DNA of 64,000 nt, taken from the NCBI GenBank assembly GCA_023411115.1, contig JAEYPF010000016.1:124001-188000 (forward strand), read 5' to 3'. The notes beneath the pieces were generated by a model that did no database searches, was not told where the DNA came from, and saw only the letters and a program-made list of their open reading frames with translations. This document shows positions 52,308 through 62,607 of the stretch, piece by piece. The stretch is from Methanobacteriota archaeon. Lineage in GTDB: Archaea; Methanobacteriota; Methanobacteria; Methanobacteriales; Methanobacteriaceae. Position 1 is the stretch's first letter. Each line of letters opens with the position of its first letter. The position numbers were made by a program, and so were the translations under genes.

Positions 52308-53399
52308 ATGTTTCTTGAAGTAGAAGATCTAAATGTTAACCTTGATGAATTCCACCTCAAAGATGTGAATTTGAAGATTGAAAAAAATGATTATTTAGTT
52401 ATTATAGGACCTACAGGTTCCGGAAAATCTGTACTTCTTGAAACTATTGCTGGCTTCTACCAGCCAAGTTCAGGAAAAGTGTTTCTAGAGGGAAATGACA
52501 TAACTAAATTGAATCCTGAAGATCGAGGCATAAGCATAGTTTATCAGGACTACATACTTTTTCCAAACATGAACATCTTTGACAACATTGCGTATGGGCT
52601 AAAAAAGAAGGTTAAAGATAAAGAATTTATAAAAACAAAAGTTCTTGAGATAGCTGAGCTTTTGAAAATAAACCACCTACTTGAGCGTAAACCAGGGACG
52701 TTAAGCGGGGGTGAGATGCAAAGAACGGCCATTGCAAGGTCGCTAATAGTTGAACCAAATATACTTCTTATGGATGAACCATTCAGTGCCCTTGACGTAG
52801 AGACACACACACTCATTATGACCCTCATTAAAAATGTAATAGCGAAGTACCAAACTACAGTTATCCATGTAACTCATAATTTTAATGATGTCTGGAACCT
52901 GGCAGAAAAAGTGGCTGTTATGAAAGATGGGAAAATTCTGCAGCAAGGTATGGTAAATGATGTTTTTTCCAAACCATCACATAAATTTGTGGCAAAATTT
53001 GTAGGTGTTCAAAATATCTTCGAGGGTAATGTTGTAGAAATTAAAGATGGTATAACAACCGTTCAACTAAAGGATGGTCTTTTAATTAGAAGTGCAGACA
53101 CTTTTACCAGGGAAAATGAAGAGGTAATTATAGCTGTAAGGCCTGAAAATATAATCATCTCAAATGAAGCATTTGTATCATCCATTAGGAACCAGATGAA
53201 AGGAACTGTGGAAAATATCATCAGAATGGGCCCTACAGTATGGATCGAAGCCCTTGTCAATGATACAATATTTAAAGGTATGATAACACCAAGTTCTTAC
53301 GACCTTCTAAAGATTAAAAAAGGAAAAGAAGTTTATATAAGCTTTAAATCTTTAAATGTAAGAATAATAGATGGAGAGGAATCATATGATTCCTTATAA
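52308..53399 (+). CDS. modC: Molybdate/tungstate ABC transporter, ATPase
   Basis: Start chosen at the ATG 52308, seven bases after AGGTG; the GTG at 52299 lies inside that site. The 363-residue protein has Walker A GPTGSGKS, signature LSGGEMQRTAIARSL, Walker B ILLMDEPFSALD and switch His in IHVTHNF, then a C-terminal TOBE-like region (about 235-355, NIFEGNVVEIKDG.., MKGTVENIIRMGPTVWIEA) typical of ModC/WtpC. The TOBE part can bind the oxyanion and inhibit transport. It converges on the small DUF genes. Confidence 0.9.
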   Translation: MFLEVEDLNVNLDEFHLKDVNLKIEKNDYLVIIGPTGSGKSVLLETIAGFYQPSSGKVFLEGNDITKLNPEDRGISIVYQDYILFPNMNIFDNIAYGLKKKVKDKEFIKTKVLEIAELLKINHLLERKPGTLSGGEMQRTAIARSLIVEPNILLMDEPFSALDVETHTLIMTLIKNVIAKYQTTVIHVTHNFNDVWNLAEKVAVMKDGKILQQGMVNDVFSKPSHKFVAKFVGVQNIFEGNVVEIKDGITTVQLKDGLLIRSADTFTRENEEVIIAVRPENIIISNEAFVSSIRNQMKGTVENIIRMGPTVWIEALVNDTIFKGMITPSSYDLLKIKKGKEVYISFKSLNVRIIDGEESYDSL

Positions 53400-53427
53400 A
53401 TTTATTTTAAAATTAATTTAAGTTTAA

Positions 53428-53736
53428 TCACTCGTCGCATCTGTCGATGCTGATTACTATTGCGTCATCTTGATCTTTAGGTGTATGTCTGACTTCAATT
53501 AAGTCATCTTTAACCTCATCTAAATTTACTTCAACTGTGGAATTTAGAGTATCGCCAGTTACCTGAACCATTACACTGCATGTGTCCTTTCCTTTCAAAC
53601 ATTCTGTTTGGACACTTATAACCTCTCCAGGAGTGTAAACTCTGCTGTAGGATAATTCTAAATTGTCGTAGGTTTTTACGTTATTTTTTACGTATTCAAT
53701 AGCCTCATCACAGTCCATTTTTAATTTTTTTTCCAT
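53428..53736 (-). CDS. DUF2097-like small protein, paralogue A
   Basis: The 102-residue protein starts at ATG 53736 after GGAGAGTGATTTTT. It is acidic and soluble, with an N-terminal helix (DCDEAIEYVKNNV) and then beta strands (NLELSYSRVYTPGEVISV.., STVEVNLDEVKDDLIEVRHT). It is clearly paralogous to the next gene. I believe the family is DUF2097, restricted to methanogens, but that is from memory. Extra cysteines (TECLKGKDTCS, DRCDE) distinguish it from its paralogue. Role unknown; the position between mod and fwd genes hints at metal or methanofuran metabolism. Confidence 0.7.
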   Translation of the reverse strand: MEKKLKMDCDEAIEYVKNNVKTYDNLELSYSRVYTPGEVISVQTECLKGKDTCSVMVQVTGDTLNSTVEVNLDEVKDDLIEVRHTPKDQDDAIVISIDRCDE

Positions 53737-53797
53737 AAAAATCACTCTCCGAATTAAGGCTATTTATGTTAATCAAAGTATTTATATTCTGTTAATT

Positions 53798-54091
53798 TTA
53801 AGTGTCTTCAACGACAATTACAATGAGTTCATTTTCATTTTTAATATGTCTTATTTCTAAGATATCGTCCTTAATCTGTATCAGATCGAGCTGAACTGTG
53901 TCGTTTAATAATTCGCCTTTTAATTGAAGTAAAACATTTAAGCTTTCTTCTTCTTCATCATGTTCTATATCCAGCACTTCTGCAGGGACAAATATCCTAT
54001 TGTATGAAATTTCCAGAATATCATACTGTTCTACTTCATTTTTGACATATTCCAGTGCTTCATCTGGGTTTAATATTATTTCGTTTTCCAT
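53798..54091 (-). CDS. DUF2097-like small protein, paralogue B
   Basis: The 97-residue paralogue of the neighbouring gene starts at ATG 54091 after AAGTGATTATC. Shared pattern: PDEALEYVKNEV..YDILEISYNR.FVPAEVL..., NDTVQLDLIQIKDDILEIRH. It lacks the cysteines of paralogue A. The two are 52-60 bases apart on the same strand as fwd but after the fwd terminator. Function unknown. Confidence 0.7.
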   Translation of the reverse strand: MENEIILNPDEALEYVKNEVEQYDILEISYNRIFVPAEVLDIEHDEEEESLNVLLQLKGELLNDTVQLDLIQIKDDILEIRHIKNENELIVIVVEDT

Positions 54092-54177
54092 GATAATCAC
54101 TTGATCTTTTTGTAAAATAAAATTTTCTAAGAAATTAATTTTTTAAAATTTAATGAGTTTTAAAAAGAAAAAAAGTT

Positions 54178-54201
54178 CTCGAAAACTAAAAAGTTTTCGA
54201 G
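54178..54201 (-). terminator. Intrinsic-type terminator of the fwd operon
   Basis: CTCGAAAACT AAAA AGTTTTCGAG is a perfect 10-bp stem with a 4-nt loop. Read on the minus strand it starts about 10 bases after the fwdC stop and is followed by a T-rich tract, which suits transcription termination. Confidence 0.8.
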
Positions 54202-54210
54202 TAAAGGAAA

Positions 54211-55032
54211 TTAGTAGAGTAAATGCCTGTTTCTTTCAGCATTTAACCATAATCTGCCTTTTCCGTTTAGGGCAATGTCCCCGATGTACTTTATGTATTT
54301 TCCAGTGAATGATCTTCCTTCGATTTCAGGATTTTCGACTATGCCTTCTTGAGTAAATCCTTCAAGCAGACGGCCGAGTTCTCCGTTAATCAGGATATCA
54401 CCGTTTTTCATCTGTCCACCAGGCCATCTGGTTACGTCACCATCAATCTGGATGAAACCTTTGGTCATGTGAATACCGGCGAGGATATCACAGTCCCCTT
54501 TGACGATGATTGTACCACCAGATAAACATTCACCTAACTGTTTACCGGCGTTTCCGTGGAGGGTTATGGTTCCACCGCTCATTCCTCTCCAATCACCAAT
54601 GTATGATGATCCACAGAATTCTCTGGTGTTACCTGTAATGGTAAGGGATCCACCTTTCATTTCCCTACCAGCATAACTGTCTGCGTCTCCGTTTACAGTT
54701 ATGGATCCTCCTTCCATATGGGATCCGCAGTGCAAGTCTGCGTCTCCGTTAACTATGATTTCCCCTGCACCCATTTTGGTACCGATGTATTTTACTCTGC
54801 CGTAGTCTCCATTGAGGATCATTTTAACTTCAGCAGGGCTTTCAGCGGCTCCTTCTACTTCTATATCGAAGTAGTCTGTGAGTGGAAATCTTGAGTTTCC
54901 AATTGGCACTTCATATTTTTCAAAGTCTGCTTTTTCCCAGGTGTATACTTCATCTGGAATTAATTCATCAAATTCCAGTGATATTGGGGAAGTCTTTTTT
55001 TGATTAAAAGTTATTGTTTTCAAGCTCAACAC
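54211..55032 (-). CDS. fwdC: Formylmethanofuran dehydrogenase subunit C
   Basis: The 273-residue protein has a right-handed beta-helix with the GXXGXXXGXX repeats of the glutamate-synthase alpha C-terminal fold (GGSITVNGDADSYAG.., GGTITLHGNAGKQLG.., GGTIIVKGDCDILAG..). It positions FwdA and FwdB in the complex that reduces CO2 to formylmethanofuran. The GTG at 55032 overlaps a GGGGTG that may be the ribosome binding site, so a TTG at 55023 could be the true start. It is the last gene of the operon, two bases after fwdA. Confidence 0.93.
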   Translation of the reverse strand: MLSLKTITFNQKKTSPISLEFDELIPDEVYTWEKADFEKYEVPIGNSRFPLTDYFDIEVEGAAESPAEVKMILNGDYGRVKYIGTKMGAGEIIVNGDADLHCGSHMEGGSITVNGDADSYAGREMKGGSLTITGNTREFCGSSYIGDWRGMSGGTITLHGNAGKQLGECLSGGTIIVKGDCDILAGIHMTKGFIQIDGDVTRWPGGQMKNGDILINGELGRLLEGFTQEGIVENPEIEGRSFTGKYIKYIGDIALNGKGRLWLNAERNRHLLY

Positions 55033-55034
55033 CC

Positions 55035-56744
55035 CTATTTACTTGCTTGGACCTTTACCTCGATTGGGTAAGGTGTGTACTTATCGTGTACCTTATAGTT
55101 TTCGAATTTGATAGTGTAATATCTGGTAAAGTCAGGCATTACCTTTTCCATTACTGCTTTTTCTTGTTCTTCAAATCCTTGTACATTGGTCCACATGGTC
55201 TGACTTGGTTTGACACTTACGATTTCACCGTCTTTAACCATAATTTGACCATCTTTAATTGTGTACGCTGCTAGACTAAATCCTTTTTCTATTGCAGCAG
55301 GATCTCTGGATGGGTCAACATCGTTAGGGTTAATGTCATATACAGCTATGTCTGCGTTGTAACCTGGTGTGAGTTCTCCTCTGTCCTGGAATCCGTAGAT
55401 TTTAGCTGGTCCTGCCCTAGAGATGACTGCAATATCATTGAAGTCGTATTCTCTGTCAAGGGTTGCTAAGGATGTTCTTCTTTCTGCCCATGCGTGAACT
55501 TCTTTGTTTTCTATCATTTCCTGTCTTCTCTGGTTACTCATTAACCAGGAGATGATTCTTGGGTACCTTATGAATGGACCTGCATTAGGGTGGTCAGTGG
55601 TAAGGCATACTTGCCATGGGTCATCCACTTTGAGGAATAACTCTAATCCAATAGCCCATTGTAATGATGAAACTGGAGCTTTTCCGGAGTATATGAATGG
55701 AACAATTCCTGATGCTGTTTCCAGTTCAATATCCTTGTTAGCCCATTTAAGACCGTTTAGCTGGTGTAAATCAAATTCCATAGGAGCGTCAGCGGTCATG
55801 GTTGTGGTTTCATCTAATGTTATTTGACCAACGTCGATTGTTACGTGTTTATTTTTGTTTACGTAATCTGCAACAGCTTCTGCACCAGATTCTGCATCTC
55901 TCCAGCTGGTTCCACCGTAGGAGTGGAATTGAGCGTGAGTTATGTGTATGGTCTGGTTTCTTGTTGGGCTGTTCTTTTCTATGTTTTTAATCATGTCCAT
56001 AGTTTCGACAGTTGTTGGGTAGTTTCCTGGGTGTCCTAAATCATTAGGGTGTACGTGTACAGAGTGAGGTAGTCCTAACATTTCGTTAGCTTTTGCAAGC
56101 GCGGTTACTACTTCCCTAGCAGTTACATCCCAGTATGGTGCAGGGTCATCTACACCGTGGACGTTCATTCCCCATCCCCATGCTTCACTTCCACATGGGT
56201 TAACTACTTTTACCCCATAACATTTGGTAATTTTCAACCATGAAGCAAGAAATGCTGCAAGGTCTTCTATGTTGTTCTGTTTAGCGTACTGCAGTACAAA
56301 CCAGTTGTTACCAAATAAAGATAGAGGCGGTACGTCAATGTTAGGTATAGCCATAATTTCTTCGTGTGTGTGTTTAGCTTCTAGTGGAGGTACTGCTGCT
56401 TCTACTACAGTTCCGTATCCCATTCTAGAATACCTGTACCCTGTTGCTGGACAACTTGGTATGGAAAATCCACTTTCTGATCTGGTAGTAGCTGTTTTAT
56501 GTGTTACACCTTTTCTTGAGTCTTCAGGTCTGTATAATCTACCTACAACAAGTTTTGGCCCTGCTATGTGAGCGTGAGGGTCTATACCTGCAGGCATTAC
56601 AAGTTTGTCAGTTATATCAAGTACTTTAGCATCGTCAGAGACGCGGTCCACGATTTTACCATCTTTGAACATTACGTCCTTCTTTTCTCCTGCTATTTTA
56701 TTGGCAGGGTCGTAAACAATACCGTTTTTTAGTATATATTCCAT
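55035..56744 (-). CDS. fwdA: Formylmethanofuran dehydrogenase subunit A
   Basis: The 569-residue protein of the amidohydrolase fold carries a binuclear metal centre: GIDPHAHIAG, KCYGVKVVNP (the Lys expected to be carboxylated), VHVHPND, THAQFHSYG and TTDHPNAGPF. It condenses formate with methanofuran at the end of an internal tunnel from FwdB. AAGGTGATCTC precedes the ATG; nine bases separate it from fwdB. Confidence 0.95.
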   Translation of the reverse strand: MEYILKNGIVYDPANKIAGEKKDVMFKDGKIVDRVSDDAKVLDITDKLVMPAGIDPHAHIAGPKLVVGRLYRPEDSRKGVTHKTATTRSESGFSIPSCPATGYRYSRMGYGTVVEAAVPPLEAKHTHEEIMAIPNIDVPPLSLFGNNWFVLQYAKQNNIEDLAAFLASWLKITKCYGVKVVNPCGSEAWGWGMNVHGVDDPAPYWDVTAREVVTALAKANEMLGLPHSVHVHPNDLGHPGNYPTTVETMDMIKNIEKNSPTRNQTIHITHAQFHSYGGTSWRDAESGAEAVADYVNKNKHVTIDVGQITLDETTTMTADAPMEFDLHQLNGLKWANKDIELETASGIVPFIYSGKAPVSSLQWAIGLELFLKVDDPWQVCLTTDHPNAGPFIRYPRIISWLMSNQRRQEMIENKEVHAWAERRTSLATLDREYDFNDIAVISRAGPAKIYGFQDRGELTPGYNADIAVYDINPNDVDPSRDPAAIEKGFSLAAYTIKDGQIMVKDGEIVSVKPSQTMWTNVQGFEEQEKAVMEKVMPDFTRYYTIKFENYKVHDKYTPYPIEVKVQASK

Positions 56745-56753
56745 GAGATCACC

Positions 56754-58112
<1,359 letters not shown>

Positions 58113-58125
58113 TTATGTGGCCTCC

Positions 58126-58662
58126 TTATAATTTTTTGTAGACAGGCATCTCACCAAGTGATTCGAGCTTGGCAATGTTTTCCTTTTTCTTATCAGCAAC
58201 GTATTTTTTGTAGGTTGCTCTCATCAAGTCAGCCATTAATAAAACTTCTTCATCTGATTTTTCAACTGTACACATTATTCCTTTGTAGGTAGGGTCACAG
58301 CAGCAGTAAGTTTCAGGACTTGTTACTACATTTGCCCATGGTCCTTTTGGTATGAATATTGTGTTTTCGTGAGGAGCATCTCTTGAGTGAGCAGCGTATA
58401 CTGTTACTTCTCCCCAGTCAGATATTACTTTTACATGTTCCCAGTTAGCGACGCCTAATTTAGCCATATCTTTAGGGTCCATATATGCTACTCCAGCAAC
58501 TTTTCTGTATTCATCTTTAAGGGTGGATCCTCTTTTTTTACAAGCTCCCTGGTAAATATCGGAACCTGTATTTAACATAACTTCTAACTTAGTTCGCTCT
58601 TTAGCAGTTGGTTCTTCGTATTTTACTACTTTAGGAACGGCTGGTTTTTCTACATAAGTCAC
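58126..58662 (-). CDS. fwdD: Formylmethanofuran dehydrogenase subunit D
   Basis: The 178-residue protein has a molybdopterin-dinucleotide-binding beta barrel (MLNTGSDIYQGACKKRG, AYMDPKDMAKLGVANWEHVKVISDWGEVTVYA, IFIPKGPWANVVTSPETYCC). It closes over the pterin in FwdB. The C-terminal extension of about 45 residues is charged and helical. The GTG start follows GAGGTGTTAAA, nine bases after fwdG. Confidence 0.92.
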   Translation of the reverse strand: MTYVEKPAVPKVVKYEEPTAKERTKLEVMLNTGSDIYQGACKKRGSTLKDEYRKVAGVAYMDPKDMAKLGVANWEHVKVISDWGEVTVYAAHSRDAPHENTIFIPKGPWANVVTSPETYCCCDPTYKGIMCTVEKSDEEVLLMADLMRATYKKYVADKKKENIAKLESLGEMPVYKKL

Positions 58663-58671
58663 TTTAACACC

Positions 58672-58902
58672 TCATTCTAGCCAGATAGCATCTGTAGGAC
58701 AGAATAGTTGGCAGGTCCCACATTTTGTGCAGCTTTCTTCGCTAAATAATTTGATTACTCCGTTTTCGACCATCATGATTACATCTTCAGTTTTTGGGCC
58801 GTGCCCTCCTGAAACTTCAGGACTGATTGATGCATTTATTGGGCATGCGACTACGCAGACACCGCATCCGAGACATTTGTCTTGGTTTACTTTTAGTTCC
58901 AT
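58672..58902 (-). CDS. fwdG: Formylmethanofuran dehydrogenase ferredoxin subunit G
   Basis: This 76-residue dicluster ferredoxin has CLGCGVCVVACP and CTKCGTCQLFCP motifs. It links the FwdF polyferredoxin to FwdB. An AGGTGATCTAAA ribosome binding site precedes the ATG; 18 bases separate it from fwdF. Confidence 0.93.
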   Translation of the reverse strand: MELKVNQDKCLGCGVCVVACPINASISPEVSGGHGPKTEDVIMMVENGVIKLFSEESCTKCGTCQLFCPTDAIWLE

Positions 58903-58920
58903 TTTAGATCACCTGTAAGT

Positions 58921-59961
58921 TTAAGTTTTTAATGATTCTAAGCGTTTTTGCCATGATTTGGATTTTGTAGGTGTGTATTTAACTGCAGTTCTCTTAACGT
59001 CTATTGCTTTTGTAGGACATACATTTTCACAAGCTCCGCAGTAGATACAGAATTCTTCTCTTTTCTGTACTTTGTCACCGATTTCTGCGGGTCCAGACGG
59101 TTTGTAGAATGATAATACATCACATGGGCATATATCGATACATGCTCCACAGGTTGTACATTTGTCCTGGTCAACTGTTAATTCACCTTCGAATGGTTTT
59201 TCAACTTCTACTGCCTCTTTAGGACAGACTTCTTCACACCATCCACATCTTACACATGATTCTTCATCTATAATGGCTTTTCCAGTGATTTCAGATGCTT
59301 CTGGACTGATTTCGTATTCACCGTATGAACATGCTCTGCATGCTTCCATTATTGCATCTTCTGGACAAGCGCGTTTACATATTCCACAGTAAACACATTT
59401 TTCTTCGTCCACTGAAATATTAAATTCTTCAGGACCTAACTGTTCAATGGTTATAGCATCTGCAGGACACATTTCTTCACATACACCACAGTCTATACAT
59501 TTTTCTTTGTTAATTTCAATTTCACCAGAAACCAGTTTTGACCTGTCAGGAAGTACTCTTGCAACTGTTACTGCTTCTTGTGGGCATACTCTTTCACATG
59601 CTTTACAGTAAACACATGCTTCGTCGCTTATTTCTGCAGAAGATATGAGACGTGGATATGTTTCTATTTCTTTAATTGGTTTACCATCTATTGTGAGTTC
59701 TAATGCGTCTACTGGGCATCCAACATCGCACATACCACAAAGTACGCATTTATGTTCGTCGATTGAAATTTTTGGCTCTTCAGCACCGGTTCTTACTATC
59801 GCACCAATGTCGCCGAGTTCTATTGCCTCTACGGGGCATATTTGTTCACAAATGCCGCAACCAATACACACTTCATTCTTGAATGATAGCTTTCTGTCTT
59901 CTTCAGCTGATCTTTCAATCACTGTATCTTTGGCTTTGACTTGTTTTACATTTGTAGCCAT
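58921..59961 (-). CDS. fwdF: Polyferredoxin subunit F of formylmethanofuran dehydrogenase
   Basis: The 346-residue protein has eight CxxCxxCxxxCP motifs in four ferredoxin-like pairs (CIGCGICEQICP, CVLCGMCDVGCP, CVYCKACERVCP, CIDCGVCEEMCP, CVYCGICKRACP, CVRCGWCEEVCP, CTTCGACIDICP, CIYCGACENVCP). It forms the electron wire of the complex. Its GGAGGAATAAAAAA ribosome binding site overlaps the stop codon of the upstream gene, indicating coupled translation. Confidence 0.95.
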   Translation of the reverse strand: MATNVKQVKAKDTVIERSAEEDRKLSFKNEVCIGCGICEQICPVEAIELGDIGAIVRTGAEEPKISIDEHKCVLCGMCDVGCPVDALELTIDGKPIKEIETYPRLISSAEISDEACVYCKACERVCPQEAVTVARVLPDRSKLVSGEIEINKEKCIDCGVCEEMCPADAITIEQLGPEEFNISVDEEKCVYCGICKRACPEDAIMEACRACSYGEYEISPEASEITGKAIIDEESCVRCGWCEEVCPKEAVEVEKPFEGELTVDQDKCTTCGACIDICPCDVLSFYKPSGPAEIGDKVQKREEFCIYCGACENVCPTKAIDVKRTAVKYTPTKSKSWQKRLESLKT

Positions 59962-59965
59962 TTTT

Positions 59966-60415
59966 TTATTCCTCCGATATTTTTATTGAGTTAGTAGGAC
60001 ATTTTTCTTCACACAGAAGACAACCGCAACATAATTCAGAGTCTATCTGCGATTTGAGATTATCCAACGATATGGCATTCATCAAACATGTATCTACACA
60101 AAGACCACAACCAATACATGTATCCTTGACTTTTGCTCTGTATTTTTTGTTTAAACAGGTTTTAACAATGGTTATTGTTGTGTCTCTGTTTTCCAAAAGA
60201 GCACTTGTTAACTCCAGAAAATCTTTTGGACAGAAACCTTTAATGAGTTCTGCTATTTCTATAGAACCCATTGATATATTTCTACCATTTAAATAATGAG
60301 AAAGAGTCGATCTGTCCATATCTAGCATTTCTGATATTTCTCTTTGGCTGCGTCCCTCCCTAATGAGTTCTACTGCCGCTAAATATTTTAATCCTGAAGC
60401 AATGTGTTTTGGCAT
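59966..60415 (-). CDS. fwdH: FwdH-position protein: helix-turn-helix plus dicluster ferredoxin
   Basis: The ATG at 60415 follows GGTGTCC; the GTG at 60424 lies inside that site. The protein has about 149 residues. Residues about 15-55 form a helix-turn-helix (LIREGRSQREISEMLDMDRSTLSHYLNGRN). Residues about 95-149 hold two cluster motifs, CIGCGLCVDTCLMNA and CCGCLLCEEKCPTNS. It is first in the fwd operon. The fusion suggests a redox- or iron-sulfur-responsive regulator rather than, or as well as, an electron carrier; GTGTA-type palindromes lie in its own promoter. DNA binding is inferred. Confidence 0.85.
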   Translation of the reverse strand: MPKHIASGLKYLAAVELIREGRSQREISEMLDMDRSTLSHYLNGRNISMGSIEIAELIKGFCPKDFLELTSALLENRDTTITIVKTCLNKKYRAKVKDTCIGCGLCVDTCLMNAISLDNLKSQIDSELCCGCLLCEEKCPTNSIKISEE

Positions 60416-60424
60416 AATGGACAC

Positions 60425-60772
60425 CTTGTGTATTAATTACACATCTCTTTTCTATAAATATATATATTTCTACTAGACAGATATAGAAAATTATTTATAC
60501 TCATGTGTAGTTTTAGCACATCTCTACACTATCAAAACACATGAACTTATGCATACTTTTGGAAAAAAATTGCATACAAATAAAACCTATAAAATCACTT
60601 AGTTTTAAATTTTAAGCACAATAAAGGCTTTTTTGATTAAGCAATTTTGGATCCATTTTAGAGCCCTGTAAGATCTTAAAATTAAACAGAAATGACAACT
60701 TATTTGCACCACTTATTCAAGACATATTTTAGTATCAAAATGATCAATTCATAAGGTCAAAATGGTGTTATC
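60425..60772. promoter_or_regulatory. Divergent fwd / moeA promoter region
   Basis: For fwd (minus strand) the TATA run AATATATATATTTATAG sits at about 60453-60468. GTGTA TTAAT TACAC (60428-60442) covers the expected start site. Upstream, GTGTAG (60505-60510) pairs with CTACAC (60524-60529), nested inside TCATGTGT (60501-60508) and ACACATGA (60537-60544). The moeA side has AAATGGTGTTATC as ribosome binding site but no obvious TATA. Confidence 0.65.
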
Positions 60773-61990
60773 ATGTACTCTTCAAATCTAATTTCTGTAC
60801 AAAAAGCGTTGCAAATAATTGAAAATATAAAAATAACCATTAATAAAGAATATATACTCCTTGATGAAGCAAATACACGGGTTTTAGCTGAAGATATGGA
60901 AGTACTGGTTGATGTTCCTCCCTTCGACAGATCTGCAATGGACGGATATGCTGTAATAGCAGAAGATACATCTGATGCGTCTTCATCCAATCCACTATAT
61001 TTAGATGTTATAGATGAAATAGGTGCAGGTAGCGTATCCGAACACACTTTAAACCATGGTCAAGCTATACGAATAGCGACAGGCGCACCTATGCCTGCTG
61101 GATCAAATGCAGTTATAATGGAAGAAGACACCCAACAAACAGGTAATAAAATTAAAATAACGAAAAAAGTTGCATTTAATAGAGATGTGGCACTTAAAGG
61201 TGAAGATTTAAAAAAAGGAGAAATAATCTTAAGAGAAGGGCAAATTTTAGGCCCGCATCATCTTTCCGTGATAGCTTCATCAGGTTACAACAAGGTTAAA
61301 GTGTTTAAAAAACCTAAAATCGGCATTATCATAACTGGAAATGAACTTGTAGAACCAACAACAGAACTTGAGCCTGGAAAAATAGTGAATTCAAACAGAT
61401 TTGCTCTAAAGGGCCTTGTTGAAGATTCACATGCGGTTCCTTACATTAAACACTGCAGTGATGATCTGGATTTAATGATGGATGAACTGCGTGAAGACAT
61501 TGAAAAATATGATGTAGTAATCACAACTGGCGGTACTGCAATCAGCAAAGGAGATGTTGTGGTAGACGCAACTTCCAAACTTGGTGAAGTTTTATTTCAT
61601 GGAGTGGCCATTAAGCCAGGAAAACCAGTAGGATTCGGTGTTGTTAATAATAAGCCTGTTTTTATGCTTTCAGGATATCCCGTGGCTGCAGCAGTGCAAT
61701 TTGACATTTTCGTGCGGAATTATATTTTAAAAATACAAAATATTCATAAAGGATTTGATTTAATAAAATGTACTGCAGGTGACGATATCAGATCAGTCGA
61801 AGGTAAATGCAATATAATAAGAGCAAAGCTTGAAGGGAATGTAGTTTACCCCATAAGGACAAAAGCAGGGATTAACAAGTCAATCGTGATGTCAAATTGT
61901 TATATATTTGCTGATGAAGATGCTGGAGATATAAAAAAGGGTGAAGAATGCAGTGTGCTCAAATACAGCTCTTTAAAGGTTTTTGAATAA
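60773..61990 (+). CDS. moeA: Molybdopterin molybdenumtransferase MoeA
   Basis: The 405-residue protein inserts molybdate or tungstate into adenylylated molybdopterin. Family motifs are PPFDRSAMDGYAV, IATGAPMPAGSNAVIMEE, GEDLKKGEIIL and VITTGGTAISKGD, followed by GVAIKPGKPVGFG and MLSGYPVAAAVQFDIFV. Length is normal for a single MoeA without a fused domain. It is divergent from fwd, whose enzyme uses the cofactor, and three genes from fdhA. Confidence 0.93.
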   Translation: MYSSNLISVQKALQIIENIKITINKEYILLDEANTRVLAEDMEVLVDVPPFDRSAMDGYAVIAEDTSDASSSNPLYLDVIDEIGAGSVSEHTLNHGQAIRIATGAPMPAGSNAVIMEEDTQQTGNKIKITKKVAFNRDVALKGEDLKKGEIILREGQILGPHHLSVIASSGYNKVKVFKKPKIGIIITGNELVEPTTELEPGKIVNSNRFALKGLVEDSHAVPYIKHCSDDLDLMMDELREDIEKYDVVITTGGTAISKGDVVVDATSKLGEVLFHGVAIKPGKPVGFGVVNNKPVFMLSGYPVAAAVQFDIFVRNYILKIQNIHKGFDLIKCTAGDDIRSVEGKCNIIRAKLEGNVVYPIRTKAGINKSIVMSNCYIFADEDAGDIKKGEECSVLKYSSLKVFE

Positions 61991-61998
61991 AAATTAAG

Positions 61999-62487
61999 CT
62001 ATATATTATTTTTCCTTTCTATCTCTTTAAACAGTTTTTGAGCTTCCATGAAGTTTTCATCTATTACAAGGAGACTCTGGAGTAATTCAGCAGCTTTATC
62101 ATATTTTTTAAGATTATATAATCCCCTGGCCTGCATGTATAAAGCATATTTATAAAAATCGTCGTCATTTTTGGAATAGCTGTGAAGAAAATTGCCAAAT
62201 GCAGATACAGCTTCCTCATCTTTCCCCAACATCATCAAAGCATATCCTTTGTTATACCACACCATCCTATCAAGTGCATTTATACGAATGACATGTTCAA
62301 AACAGTTCAGCGCCTGTTGGTACTCTTTAAGCTCTAAATGAGCTATTCCTTTATTATTCCATGCTGGAAAGTAATCATAATCAAATGTTGTTGCCTTATT
62401 AAAATTTTCTAAAGCTTCCCGAATTTTTCCTTGTCCTAAATAGGACATTCCTTCTCTATGAAACATTTCCGCTTCTTTTTTACCCAT
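61999..62487 (-). CDS. TPR-repeat protein
   Basis: About 162 residues from ATG 62487, which follows GGGGGTGAATTT. Three to four tetratricopeptide repeats are visible (AWNNKGIAHLELKEYQQALNCFEHVI, VWYNKGYALMMLGKDEEAVSAFGNFL, ALYMQARGLYNLKKYDKAAELLQSLL). Such proteins scaffold other proteins. It lies 120 bases downstream of fdhA on the same strand and might assist formate dehydrogenase assembly, which is only a guess from position. It converges with moeA, eight bases apart. Confidence 0.85.
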   Translation of the reverse strand: MGKKEAEMFHREGMSYLGQGKIREALENFNKATTFDYDYFPAWNNKGIAHLELKEYQQALNCFEHVIRINALDRMVWYNKGYALMMLGKDEEAVSAFGNFLHSYSKNDDDFYKYALYMQARGLYNLKKYDKAAELLQSLLVIDENFMEAQKLFKEIERKNNI

Positions 62488-62607
62488 TAAATTCACCCCC
62501 AGGTGTTACCATAACATTGCAATCTACTCATTTAATAAAATTAATCAATGATTTATTGTTTTATTATGCTATTTAATTTTTGAGTTACCAAACAGCTGGT
62601 TAAAAAT

